Origin: Bin87 sp965261925
GTDB lineage: Bacteria; Chloroflexota; Dehalococcoidia; Lucifugimonadales; UBA3495
NCBI GenBank assembly: GCA_965261925.1
Contig: OZ253486.1
Location: 1,922,001-1,986,000 of the forward strand
Length of the DNA stretch: 64,000 nt
Reading direction: 5' to 3'
Part shown: piece by piece, positions 29,036 through 37,649 of the stretch
Numbering within the stretch: the first letter of the stretch is position 1
Layout: every line of letters begins with the position of its first letter
Made by a program: the position numbers and the translations under genes
The notes under the pieces: generated by a model
Databases searched by the model: none
Told to the model about the DNA's origin: nothing
What the model saw: only the letters and a program-made list of their open reading frames with translations

Positions 29036-29602
29036 ATGCGAACGAGCATAACAATCAACACCGATACCGCCGAGGAGACCCGCGAAGTCGGGAAAATCAT
29101 CGGCCAGGAGGCCTCTCCCGGTGACATTTACCTGCTCACCGGCCCATTGGGCGCCGGAAAGACCTGCCTCACCCAAGGTATAGCCAGGGGATTGGATGCG
29201 CCCGGCTACGCCCGCAGTCCCACTTTCGTACTCGTGACCAGGTATCGGGGTCGTCTCACGATCCATCACGCCGATTTATACCGCATCGGTCATCCCGCGG
29301 AAGCCTGGGACTTGGGTCTGGAAGATATCATGGCGACCGGGGAAGATGTGCTCATCGTGGAATGGGCGGACCGAGCCGCCGAGATTTTTCCTCTCGACGC
29401 CTTGTGGATCCAATTGGACTATGCGCCGGACGGCAGCCCGGCGGCGTGCGAGGTGATACCCGGTCCGGACGGTTCGATTCCGTCGCGACACCGCATCGCC
29501 ATTGCCGATGCTCCGGAACGATACGAGCGGCTGCTGGCACAATTGACGCGTTTCGCCCCCTCCGGTTCTACTCCCTCCGATGAATTGGGCCTGGCCCGCT
29601 GA
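29036..29602 (+). CDS. tsaE: tRNA t6A ATPase subunit
   Basis: A 188-residue P-loop protein with LLTGPLGAGKTCLTQGIARGL (Walker A), SPTFVLVTRY, HHADLYRI and VLIVEWADRA. It powers TsaB-TsaD in making threonylcarbamoyladenosine on ANN-decoding tRNAs. It is longer than most TsaE (about 150) because of a polar C-terminal tail of about 45 residues. Start at 29036 is chosen inside a longer frame that overlaps thiL. The stop overlaps the tsaB start by one base. Confidence 0.9.
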   Translation: MRTSITINTDTAEETREVGKIIGQEASPGDIYLLTGPLGAGKTCLTQGIARGLDAPGYARSPTFVLVTRYRGRLTIHHADLYRIGHPAEAWDLGLEDIMATGEDVLIVEWADRAAEIFPLDALWIQLDYAPDGSPAACEVIPGPDGSIPSRHRIAIADAPERYERLLAQLTRFAPSGSTPSDELGLAR

Positions 29603-30345
29603 TGCTGCTGTCCATCGACACTTCTTCGCGCTACGGCGGAGCCGCCCTCGCCGATGGCGATGGACAATTGCTGGAGGTCCGTGTGTGGCGGTCTGCCGCC
29701 AATCACACCGCACAACTGATGCCGGCTGTATCCGAGTTGTTGACCGGGCGTGACATACGAGCCGCGGAACTGACCGGGGTGGCCGTCGCGCTGGGACCCG
29801 GGCCTTTCAGCGCGCTACGGGTGGGTGTGAGCGCCGCCAAGGGGCTGGCCATCGCCGGCGGATTTCCCATAGTCGGCGTGGACACGCTGCTCCTGGAGGC
29901 GTGGCGGTATTTGGACCCTGCGCTGCACGGGCAACGGCCGGATGCGCTGGTCCCCATATCCTGGCTGGATGCCGGGCGCAACGAGATCGCGGCGGGCGCG
30001 TTCGGTGTTGGTGGCCAACGATTGGGGGACGACCGGGTCGCGTCGCCGGCCGAACTGCTACGGCAGGACGCGGAGGATCAACGGGCGGCCATCTATTGCG
30101 GCGAGGCGGCGTGGGCTCAGCGGGAAGAGATCGCCGCGCTGATCGGGGATGGTCCCGCATGCGTCGTCATGCCCTGGACGCCGGCCGACCGCTTGTGGGC
30201 CCTCGCGGAGATGGCTGCCGGGCGGTTGTCCGAAGGTCATGCTGACGACCTGTCCAGCCTTCAGCCGTATTACCTGCGGATGCCGACTATCGGCGCACCC
30301 CGCCAGCGTGACCGGGTTCGCCAGGGACGGCCATCTTCGTCTTAA
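29602..30345 (+). CDS. tsaB: tRNA t6A scaffold subunit
   Basis: A 247-residue ASKHA-fold protein: LLSIDTSSRYGGAAL at the start, NHTAQLMPAVSELL, and GPGPFSALRVGVSAAKGLA are TsaB hallmarks. Partner of TsaD and TsaE in t6A synthesis. Overlaps tsaE by one base (TGATG), so co-translated. tsaD is not in the window. The C-terminal PYYLRMP is the usual end, followed by about 17 Arg/Ser-rich residues. Confidence 0.92.
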   Translation: MLLSIDTSSRYGGAALADGDGQLLEVRVWRSAANHTAQLMPAVSELLTGRDIRAAELTGVAVALGPGPFSALRVGVSAAKGLAIAGGFPIVGVDTLLLEAWRYLDPALHGQRPDALVPISWLDAGRNEIAAGAFGVGGQRLGDDRVASPAELLRQDAEDQRAAIYCGEAAWAQREEIAALIGDGPACVVMPWTPADRLWALAEMAAGRLSEGHADDLSSLQPYYLRMPTIGAPRQRDRVRQGRPSSS

Positions 30346-30370
30346 AATATTTCGCTCAGCATCACTCATC

Positions 30371-30511
30371 TAGTATTACAACGACACCTCTACGGAATCG
30401 TGCTTGACACTGCACCATCGACGGCGTCCGTTGGCCCTTTGCCAAGCACTTCTCATGCTCACCACCAGGCACCATTACACGGCGGTTCCGCGAATCGTCG
30501 TTGTAATACTA
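30371..30511. repeat. 141-bp inverted-repeat element in the ndk leader
   Basis: Perfect 15-bp inverted ends TAGTATTACAACGAC (30371-30385) and GTCGTTGTAATACTA (30497-30511) enclose 111 bp without an ORF. Outside them are near-identical direct repeats GCATCACTCATC (30359-30370) and GCATCATTCATC (30513-30524), 11 of 12 matching. This is the layout of a small non-autonomous transposable element with a target duplication. Alternatively it is a long-range RNA stem in the ndk 5' leader. Confidence 0.6.
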
Positions 30512-30543
30512 GGCATCATTCATCTACAGGAGTAAGCAAACCA

Positions 30544-30996
30544 ATGGAACGGACTTTTGTCGCCATCAAACCCGATGGGGTACAGCGCAGTCTCGTCGGT
30601 GAGGTCGTCTCCCGGCTGGAACGTCGCGGCTTGAAGTTGGTCGCCATCCGCCTGATGCAGGTGGATGAGGATCTGGCCGGACGGCACTACGCGGAGCACG
30701 TTAACCGGCCGTTTTTCCCTTCGCTGGTTTCGTTCATCACCTCCGGCCCCATCGTGGCGATGATCTGGGAGGCGAACAATGCCGTGGCTCTGGCCCGACA
30801 GACCATGGGATCGACCAATCCCGCCGAGGCAGCGCCCGGTACGATACGGGGCGATCTGGGGATCGACATCGGCCGGAACCTAGTTCACGGTTCCGACGGC
30901 CCGGAATCCGCGGAACGCGAAATCGACCTGTTCTTCGGGGCCGGCGACGCCCTGGACTATTCGCGCAGCGCCGACGAATGGATTACAGAATCCTGA
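30544..30996 (+). CDS. ndk: Nucleoside-diphosphate kinase
   Basis: A 150-residue NDP kinase. MERTFVAIKPDGVQR starts the protein, and the active-site His with its context is NLVHGSDGPESAEREI, where it forms the phosphohistidine. GRHYAEHVNRPFFPSLVSF and MGSTNPAEAAPGTIRGD are standard. ATG 30544 follows AGGAG. The 3' end overlaps that of the opposing rsfS gene by 14 bp. The leader carries the 141-bp inverted-repeat element. Confidence 0.97.
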   Translation: MERTFVAIKPDGVQRSLVGEVVSRLERRGLKLVAIRLMQVDEDLAGRHYAEHVNRPFFPSLVSFITSGPIVAMIWEANNAVALARQTMGSTNPAEAAPGTIRGDLGIDIGRNLVHGSDGPESAEREIDLFFGAGDALDYSRSADEWITES

Positions 30997-31348
30997 CCAC
31001 CTGAGGAGCCCGGCTCCACAAGCGTTCCAACCTGAAGAACTCGCGCTCCTCGGGCCCGAAGATGTGGATAACCACGTCGGCGAAATCCAGGAGAACCCAA
31101 CCCGACGCCGGGGTACCCTCACGATGGTGTCGTGGTACGCCAGCGTCTTTCAGGGCCCCGGACAGATCTTCCTCCAGCGCTTCGATTTGCCGCACGGAAT
31201 CGGCGGTCATCACGACGAAGTAGTCCGCGAAGACCTTCAGATCTCGGAGGTCGAGCATCAGGATGTCCGAGGCTAGCTTATCGGCGGCCACGTCAACGGC
31301 CAACCGCGCAACGTCAGCGGGAGTCAAAATATCGATAGTAGTGGTCAT
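30983..31348 (-). CDS. rsfS: Ribosomal silencing factor
   Basis: A 121-residue RsfS/Iojap protein that binds L14 and blocks subunit joining in starvation. The family core is MLDLRDLKVFADYFVVMTADS, and the C-terminal GWVLLDFADVVIHIFGPEEREFF matches the conserved end. Full usual length. Its promoter (TTGCAA/TATACT, minus strand) shares the -35 with gltB. Convergent and overlapping with ndk. Confidence 0.95.
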   Translation of the reverse strand: MTTTIDILTPADVARLAVDVAADKLASDILMLDLRDLKVFADYFVVMTADSVRQIEALEEDLSGALKDAGVPRHHREGTPASGWVLLDFADVVIHIFGPEEREFFRLERLWSRAPQVVRIL

Positions 31349-31409
31349 GGAAATGCTGTCACACGTCGATTTCGGAAGTCACCCACAACCCCAGCGGGCG
31401 GGTGGCGAG

Positions 31410-31467
31410 AGTATAGGCTGGCTGTGGTTTACCTTGCAATCCCCGCCAATTGTGATATATTACACAA
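31410..31467. promoter_or_regulatory. Divergent rsfS/gltB promoters sharing one TTGCAA, with operator
   Basis: The palindromic hexamer TTGCAA at 31434-31439 can serve as -35 on both strands: with TATATT at 31456-31461 (16-bp spacer) toward gltB, and with TATACT (31415-31410, 18-bp spacer) toward rsfS. The gltB -10 lies inside the palindrome TTGTGATATATTACACAA (31450-31467), a CRP/FNR-like TGTGA-N6-ACACA shape. Binding there would be expected to repress gltB. The regulator is unknown. Confidence 0.6.
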
Positions 31468-31476
31468 ACTAATTGT

Positions 31477-31552
31477 GCCAGCGGCGGGAAGGTCCGTGCG
31501 CCCGGTAGGCGTAAGTGACGTTCAGCATAGCTGGCGGCTTTTTCATTTTCCC
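31477..31552 (+). promoter_or_regulatory. Possible structured leader/attenuator of gltB
   Basis: GCCAGC (31477-31482) can pair with GCTGGC (31530-31535), closing a 47-nt GC-rich region, and is followed by GGCTTTTTCATTTT. This is the shape of a riboswitch or attenuator with a terminator stem. It does not match the glnA/glutamine riboswitch consensus that I know. Confidence 0.35.
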
Positions 31553-31572
31553 AGCGACCGCAGGGTGCAGCC

Positions 31573-34500
31573 ATGAATTCGCTCAAAGAACTGGCCCAAA
31601 CCGGATTGTACGCCCCCGAGCAAGAGCACGACGCCTGCGGCGTCGGCATGGTTGCCAATATCAAGGGTGAAAAGACCCACGCCATAATCACTGAATCGCT
31701 GGAAGTTCTGAATAACCTGGGACACCGGGGAGCTTCCGGTTCCGACCCTGACACCGGCGACGGAGCGGGCATCCTGGTCCAGATGCCGGATGCTTTTTTC
31801 CGAAAGGCCACGGCTGAAACCGGATTTACTCTTCCACCGGAAGGGGAATACGGGGTGGGCATGGTCTTCCTGCCCCAGGACTCGGTTCCGCTTTCCGCCT
31901 GCGTGGCGCACATTGAGAAAGTTGTGGCTGACGAGGGCTTGACGTTCCTCGGATGGCGGAACGTTCCGCTCGACCCCGCTGCAATCGGACGTGATGCCCG
32001 GGCGGTTTGCCCCACTATCAGGCAATTCTTTGTTGGCAAAGGGGCGGCCCATACCCTTGACCGGGCGGCTTGGGAGCGCAAGCTCTATGTGGTGCGCAAG
32101 GCCATCACCAACACTTTGCACACCACCGGTATCACCGACGACGATGCCGACTTCTATTACATCTGCAGCTTGAGCGCCAACACCGTGGTGTATAAGGGCC
32201 TGCTGGTTTCGTACCAGCTGCCTGACTTTTACCTGGACCTTAACGACGAAACGATGGTGTCGGCTTTCGCGCTCGTCCACTCCCGGTTCAGCACCAACAC
32301 CCTGGGACACTGGAAGCTGGCGCATCCGTATCGCTACCTGGCGCACAACGGGGAAATCAACACATTGCGCGGCAATATCAATTGGATGCACGCCCGGGAG
32401 TTCCAATTCAGTTCCCCCTTGTACGGCGACGACATCCACAAACTGGCGCCAATCTGCGATCCCCAGGCGAGCGATACCGCCAGTTTCGACAATGCGCTGG
32501 AACTGCTGGTCATGACGGGCCGGGAACTGTCCCATGCCATGCTAATGATGATCCCGGAGGCTTGGGACCAGCATGAAACCATGTCCCAGGAGAAAAAAGA
32601 CTTTTACGAGTATCACTCGGGCATGATGGAGCCGTGGGACGGGCCGGCCATGATGCTGGCCACCGACGGAAAGGACGTTTGTGCCGTCCTTGACCGCAAC
32701 GGACTCCGGCCGTTCCGCTACACGGTGACGCATGACGACAAGCTGGTAATGGCGTCGGAGACCGGCGTGCTGGACCTGCCGCCGGAGAGTGTCAGGGAAA
32801 AAGGCCGCTTGCAGCCCGGAAGGATGTTCCTGGTGAGCTTCGACGAAGGCCGTATCATCGGCGACGAGGAGCTAAAGCACACCTTGGCCGGCCGCCAACC
32901 CTACGGACAGTGGCTGAAGGAAAACAAGGTAGCCTTGGAAGGCTTGCCGGCTGCGCAGCCACTACCGCCGACCGGAGGTAGTGACCTCCGCCAGCAACAG
33001 CGTTCCTTCGGCTACACCATTGAAGAACTGCGGATGCTGACGACGCCCATGGCCGCAGCGGGTTACGAGGCCATCGGCTCCATGGGAAACGATGCTTCGC
33101 TGGCTGTGTTGTCGGATCAGAACCGGTCGCTGTTTGATTACTTCAAGCAGTTGTTCGCCCAGGTTTCCAACCCGCCTTTGGACGCCATCCGGGAGGAGTT
33201 GGTAACTTCGCTGGAAGCGTTTGTCGGCAGCGAGCAAAATTTATTTGACGAATCGCCACTGCACTGTCGCCAATTGAGGCTCAAGTCTCCGCTGCTGAAC
33301 GATGAGCAATTGGCCCAGATCCGGGCCTTGGACCTCCAGGGACTGTCGTCGGTTACATTGTCCACCCTGTTTGAAGCCCGGACCGGCTCGTTGCAAGGCG
33401 CGCTGGACGATCTTTGTACCGCTGCGTCCGAAGCCATAGCTGCCGGCAAGAACATAATCATTCTGTCCGACCGTGGCGTGGATTCAAACCATGCTCCCAT
33501 ACCCAGTTTGCTGGCGACCAGCGCGGTTCACCATCACCTGACGCGTACTGGGACACGCACGCGAGTTGGCTTGGTGGTGGAGTCGGGCGAGCCACGGGAA
33601 GTCCAGCATATCTGCCTGCTGATCGGGTACGGCGCTGGTGGAATCAATCCGTACCTCGCGTTGGAATCGGTGCGCGATCTGGCCGAGCGCGGGGAGTTGA
33701 ACGGAACCGAGCCGGACTATGCGGTTTACAATTTCATCAAGGCAAATGAGAAAGGCATCCTCAAGGTAATGTCCAAGATGGGAATCTCTACGGTCCAGTC
33801 GTACCGGGGAGCCCAGATTTTTGAAGCCATCGGTCTGAACGACGAACTGGTTGACCGATATTTCACGCGCACTCCCTCGCGTATCCAGGGGATCGGTCTC
33901 GACATCGTGGAAGAGGAAACGCTCCAGCGCCACCGGGCCGCCTTCGATGACCCCTTCGTGCCCGGCATGCAGGAACTGGACATGGGCGGCCAGTATCAAT
34001 GGCGACGGCACGGCGAGTTCCACCAGTGGAACCCGGAAGCGATTGCCAAGCTACAGTACGCCACCCGCGCCAACGACCCGCGAGCTTACCGCGAGTTCGC
34101 GGAGCAGGTGAATGACCAGAGTCGCCGCATGGCCACGCTGCGGGGCCTGCTCGATTTCACTGACCTCCATCCGATTGACCTCGACGAAGTGGAACCGGCC
34201 GTGGAGATCGTGAAGCGGTTCGCTACCGGGGCGATCTCATTGGGTTCCATCAGCCGTGAAGCCCACGAAACCATGGCCATAGCGATGAACCAGTTGGGCG
34301 CCCGCAGCAACACCGGTGAGGGCGGCGAGGACTTCCACCGCTACGACCCGGACGAGAATGGCGACAACCGTTCCAGCGCGATCAAGCAGGTGGCTTCGGG
34401 TCGATTTGGCGTTACGCCCAACTACCTGGTGAACGCCACCGATCTTCAAATCAAGATGGCCCAGGGTTCCAAGCCGGGCGAGGGCGGCCAACTGCCCGGC

Positions 34501-36120
34501 CACAAAGTGGATGAGTACATCGGTTGGGTGCGGCACACCACGCCGGGAGTGGAGTTGATCTCTCCGCCCCCTCACCATGACATCTACTCGATTGAAGATT
34601 TGGCGCAGTTGATACATGACCTGAAGAACATCAATCCCGAGGCGCGGATCCATGTGAAATTGGTGTCCGAGGTGGGAGTGGGGACCATCGCCGCGGGGGT
34701 GTCGAAAGGTCACGGTGACGTGGTGCTTATCAGCGGTCATGACGGCGGCACCGGGGCTTCTCCGGAGTCTTCCATCAAGCATGCCGGATTGCCTTGGGAA
34801 TTGGGAGTTGCTGAAACTCAGCAAGTCCTCGTGGCCAACGACCTCCGCAGCCGCATCGTGGTTCAAACTGATGGGCAGCTGAAAACCGGCCGCGACGTGG
34901 CCATCGCGGCGCTGTTGGGCGCGGAAGAGTTCGGCATGGCCACGGCCGCGCTGATCGTCAACGGCTGCATCATGCTGCGCAAATGCCACCTGAACACCTG
35001 TTCAGTGGGCATCGCGACGCAGGACCCCGAGCTGCGCAAGCGTTTTGCCGGACAACCGGGGCACCTGGTCAACTACTTCTACTTCGTTGCTGAAGAATTG
35101 CGGGAGATCATGGCTGAGCTCGGTTTCCGCACGGTTGCCGAGATGGTGGGTCGGGTCGACAAGCTGGAGACCCACAAAGCCGTGGACCACTGGAAGGCTT
35201 CGGGCATCGACCTGTCCAAACTGCTCACCATTCCGGCCCGGGCCCAACGCGTCCAGACCTACTGCTGCATTGAGCAGGATCACGGGTTGGAAAAGGCTTT
35301 GGATCACCAATTGATCGAGCAAGCCCGACCCGCGATCGATAACGGGACACAGGTACACATCAGCCTGCCCGTAAGCAACTCCAACCGTACCGTCGGAGCC
35401 ATGCTCAGCGGGCGCGTTGCCCGCAAGTACGGCGAAGATGGGCTCCCCGACGGCACCATCAACGTCGAACTGGAAGGCTCGGGCGGCCAGAGCTTCGGAG
35501 CTTTCCTGGCGCCTGGCGTTTCGATTCGGCTGGCGGGCGACACCAACGACTACATGGGCAAAGGCATCGGAGGCGGGCGCTTGGTCATTGTCCCGCCCAA
35601 TGGCTCGGGTTTCGTCCCCGAGGACAACATCATTATCGGCAACGTGGCGCTATATGGAGCCACGGGCGGTGACGTATTCATCCGCGGCAGGGCTGGGGAA
35701 AGGTTTGCCGTACGCAACAGCGGAGCGCGAGCCGTTATCGAAGGCGTGGGCGATCACGGGTGCGAGTACATGACCGGCGGGGTAGTAGCCGTCATCGGCA
35801 GCACTGGCCGGAACTTCGGCGCCGGCATGAGCGGGGGCATCGCCTTCGTTCACGATCCGGACGGCGATTTCCACACCCGCTTCAACGACGGAATGGCCGA
35901 CCTGGAAAACTTGGTCGAGCAGGAAGACATTGACCTGTTGCAGGGTCTGCTAACCGAACATCTGGAGCGGACCGGAAGCGGGCCGGCACAGCGGATTTTG
36001 GATAACTGGCAGGCCGGCATCGGCGAGTTCCGCAAAGTGATGCCCCGCGATTATCGGCGCGTGGTCATGGAACGCGCGCAGCGCGCGGCAGCTGAATTGG
36101 TGGCGGTGCCCAATGGGTAA
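31573..36120 (+). CDS. gltB: Glutamate synthase large subunit
   Basis: A 1515-residue GOGAT alpha subunit. The N-terminal class II amidotransferase has the nucleophile Cys22 in EHDACGVGM after a 21-residue propeptide. The synthase FMN domain is at about 850-1230, with GAISLGSISREAHET and GEGGEDFHRY. The 3Fe-4S Cys cluster is CIMLRKCHLNTCSVGIAT near 1137-1148. The C-terminal GXGXG beta-helix contains YGATGGDVFIRGRAGERF and EYMTGGVVAVIG. Converts glutamine plus 2-oxoglutarate to two glutamate. Overlaps gltD by 8 bp. Transcription likely starts from the TTGCAA/TATATT promoter. Confidence 0.97.
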   Translation: MNSLKELAQTGLYAPEQEHDACGVGMVANIKGEKTHAIITESLEVLNNLGHRGASGSDPDTGDGAGILVQMPDAFFRKATAETGFTLPPEGEYGVGMVFLPQDSVPLSACVAHIEKVVADEGLTFLGWRNVPLDPAAIGRDARAVCPTIRQFFVGKGAAHTLDRAAWERKLYVVRKAITNTLHTTGITDDDADFYYICSLSANTVVYKGLLVSYQLPDFYLDLNDETMVSAFALVHSRFSTNTLGHWKLAHPYRYLAHNGEINTLRGNINWMHAREFQFSSPLYGDDIHKLAPICDPQASDTASFDNALELLVMTGRELSHAMLMMIPEAWDQHETMSQEKKDFYEYHSGMMEPWDGPAMMLATDGKDVCAVLDRNGLRPFRYTVTHDDKLVMASETGVLDLPPESVREKGRLQPGRMFLVSFDEGRIIGDEELKHTLAGRQPYGQWLKENKVALEGLPAAQPLPPTGGSDLRQQQRSFGYTIEELRMLTTPMAAAGYEAIGSMGNDASLAVLSDQNRSLFDYFKQLFAQVSNPPLDAIREELVTSLEAFVGSEQNLFDESPLHCRQLRLKSPLLNDEQLAQIRALDLQGLSSVTLSTLFEARTGSLQGALDDLCTAASEAIAAGKNIIILSDRGVDSNHAPIPSLLATSAVHHHLTRTGTRTRVGLVVESGEPREVQHICLLIGYGAGGINPYLALESVRDLAERGELNGTEPDYAVYNFIKANEKGILKVMSKMGISTVQSYRGAQIFEAIGLNDELVDRYFTRTPSRIQGIGLDIVEEETLQRHRAAFDDPFVPGMQELDMGGQYQWRRHGEFHQWNPEAIAKLQYATRANDPRAYREFAEQVNDQSRRMATLRGLLDFTDLHPIDLDEVEPAVEIVKRFATGAISLGSISREAHETMAIAMNQLGARSNTGEGGEDFHRYDPDENGDNRSSAIKQVASGRFGVTPNYLVNATDLQIKMAQGSKPGEGGQLPGHKVDEYIGWVRHTTPGVELISPPPHHDIYSIEDLAQLIHDLKNINPEARIHVKLVSEVGVGTIAAGVSKGHGDVVLISGHDGGTGASPESSIKHAGLPWELGVAETQQVLVANDLRSRIVVQTDGQLKTGRDVAIAALLGAEEFGMATAALIVNGCIMLRKCHLNTCSVGIATQDPELRKRFAGQPGHLVNYFYFVAEELREIMAELGFRTVAEMVGRVDKLETHKAVDHWKASGIDLSKLLTIPARAQRVQTYCCIEQDHGLEKALDHQLIEQARPAIDNGTQVHISLPVSNSNRTVGAMLSGRVARKYGEDGLPDGTINVELEGSGGQSFGAFLAPGVSIRLAGDTNDYMGKGIGGGRLVIVPPNGSGFVPEDNIIIGNVALYGATGGDVFIRGRAGERFAVRNSGARAVIEGVGDHGCEYMTGGVVAVIGSTGRNFGAGMSGGIAFVHDPDGDFHTRFNDGMADLENLVEQEDIDLLQGLLTEHLERTGSGPAQRILDNWQAGIGEFRKVMPRDYRRVVMERAQRAAAELVAVPNG

Positions 36121-37564
36121 GGTCACGGGGTTTGTTGAGTTCGGTAGGACACCGCCGGAGCGCCGCCCCCCTTCGGAAAGGGTCGGCGATTATCGCGAGT
36201 ATTACCACCGTTGGTCCGACCAACAGGCTGCGGAGCAAGGCGGGCGGTGCATGGACTGCGCCGTACCGTTCTGCCACATGGGGTGCCCTCTGGGGAACGT
36301 CATCCCTGATTTCAATCACCAGGTTTACCTGGGAAACTGGGAGAAGGCCCTGGAAGTGCTGCTCAGCACCAACAATTTCCCGGAGTTCACGGGCCGCATC
36401 TGCCCCGCTCCCTGCGAAGCGTCCTGCGTTCTCAGCATCAATGCTGACCCCGTCACAATCGAATACATCGAAAAGGAAATCAGCGACCGGGGTTATGAGC
36501 AGGGCTGGATCAAAGCGATGGCCCCCAAGACGCGGACGGGCAAATCCGTGGCCGTGGTTGGCAGCGGGCCGTCCGGACTGGCCGCCGCTCAGCAATTGAA
36601 CCGCGCGGGACACAAGGTCACGGTGCTGGAGCGGGCGGACTACATCGGCGGTCTTTTGATGCTGGGCATTCCGGATTTCAAGCTGGAGAAGTCAGTGGTT
36701 CAGCGCCGGGTCCAGCTCATGGAAGAGGAAGGTATTGAGTTCCGCACCGGCGCCAACGTCGGCGTGAATTACCCTGCGGAGAAATTGCTGGAAGACTTTG
36801 ACGCGGTGTGCCTCACCGGCGGTTCCACTCAGGCGCGGGATCTCGACGTTCCCGGGCGTGAGCTGGATGGCGTGCATTTTGCGATGGATTATCTGCCGCA
36901 GCAGAACCGGGTGCTGGCGGGAGAGACCGTCGATGGTCAGATAACCGCCGAGGCCAAGAGAGTTATCATCCTGGGCGGCGGCGACACCGGCGCGGATTGC
37001 CTGGGTACCGCTCACCGGCAGGGAGCCGAGATAGTCCACCAGTTCGAGCTGCTGCCGGAGCCTCCCGAAACACGCCCGGACGATAACCCGTGGCCACTTT
37101 GGCCAATGGTGCTGCGAACGTCAGGCGCGCACGAAGAGGGTGGCGTTCGCGATTACAACATCCTGACCAAGTCACTTTCGGGAGAGAACGGGCAAGTAAG
37201 CCAATTGCATGCCGTCCGCGTGGACTGGACGCGGGGCGAAAATGGCCGCTTTCAAATGTCGGAAGTGCCCGGCAGCGAGTTCGCCGTGGACGCGGACCTG
37301 GTGCTGCTTGCGATGGGTTTCCTCCATCCGGAACACGGCGGGATGCTGGACCAACTTGGCGTTGAGCTGGATGGCAGGGGTAACGTGAAGGTTGACGACA
37401 ACAAGATGACCTCGGTGCCGGGCATCTTCGCTGGCGGCGACATGGTACGCGGCCAGTCCTTGGTGGTATGGGCGATTGCCGAGGGACGGGATGTGGCGCA
37501 CGGCGTGGACCAGTACCTGTCGTCGGGAACTAGCCAACTGCCGAGATCATCCGCCGTTAGCTAG
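36113..37564 (+). CDS. gltD: Glutamate synthase small subunit
   Basis: A 483-residue NADPH-dependent GOGAT beta subunit. The N-terminal Fe-S domain has Cys motifs GGRCMDCAVPFCHMGCPLGN and RICPAPCEASC for two 4Fe-4S clusters. VVGSGPSGLAAAQQL binds FAD and IILGGGDTGADCLG binds NADPH, and the C-terminal GIFAGGDMVRGQSLVVWAI closes the FAD site. It passes electrons to GltB. Start overlaps the end of gltB, so coupled. Followed by a strong terminator. Confidence 0.96.
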   Translation: MGKVTGFVEFGRTPPERRPPSERVGDYREYYHRWSDQQAAEQGGRCMDCAVPFCHMGCPLGNVIPDFNHQVYLGNWEKALEVLLSTNNFPEFTGRICPAPCEASCVLSINADPVTIEYIEKEISDRGYEQGWIKAMAPKTRTGKSVAVVGSGPSGLAAAQQLNRAGHKVTVLERADYIGGLLMLGIPDFKLEKSVVQRRVQLMEEEGIEFRTGANVGVNYPAEKLLEDFDAVCLTGGSTQARDLDVPGRELDGVHFAMDYLPQQNRVLAGETVDGQITAEAKRVIILGGGDTGADCLGTAHRQGAEIVHQFELLPEPPETRPDDNPWPLWPMVLRTSGAHEEGGVRDYNILTKSLSGENGQVSQLHAVRVDWTRGENGRFQMSEVPGSEFAVDADLVLLAMGFLHPEHGGMLDQLGVELDGRGNVKVDDNKMTSVPGIFAGGDMVRGQSLVVWAIAEGRDVAHGVDQYLSSGTSQLPRSSAVS

Positions 37565-37593
37565 GCGGAACCCAATCAACCCACGGACAGCAA

Positions 37594-37627
37594 AACGGGC
37601 TGGGATCATCCAGCCCGTTCCTCTATT
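37594..37627 (+). terminator. Terminator of gltBD
   Basis: Perfect 10-bp stem AACGGGCTGG, loop GATCAT, CCAGCCCGTT (37594-37619), then CCTCTATTTTT. It lies between convergent gltD and pyk. Confidence 0.85.
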
Positions 37628-37649
37628 TTTGGGACTGGTCTAGAACCCC

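Noticed and set aside
31477..31552. Glutamine riboswitch (glnA RNA) before gltB
   Set aside because: The CGUUCA and GGAAG-like words are not in the order or spacing of that motif; kept only as an undefined leader.
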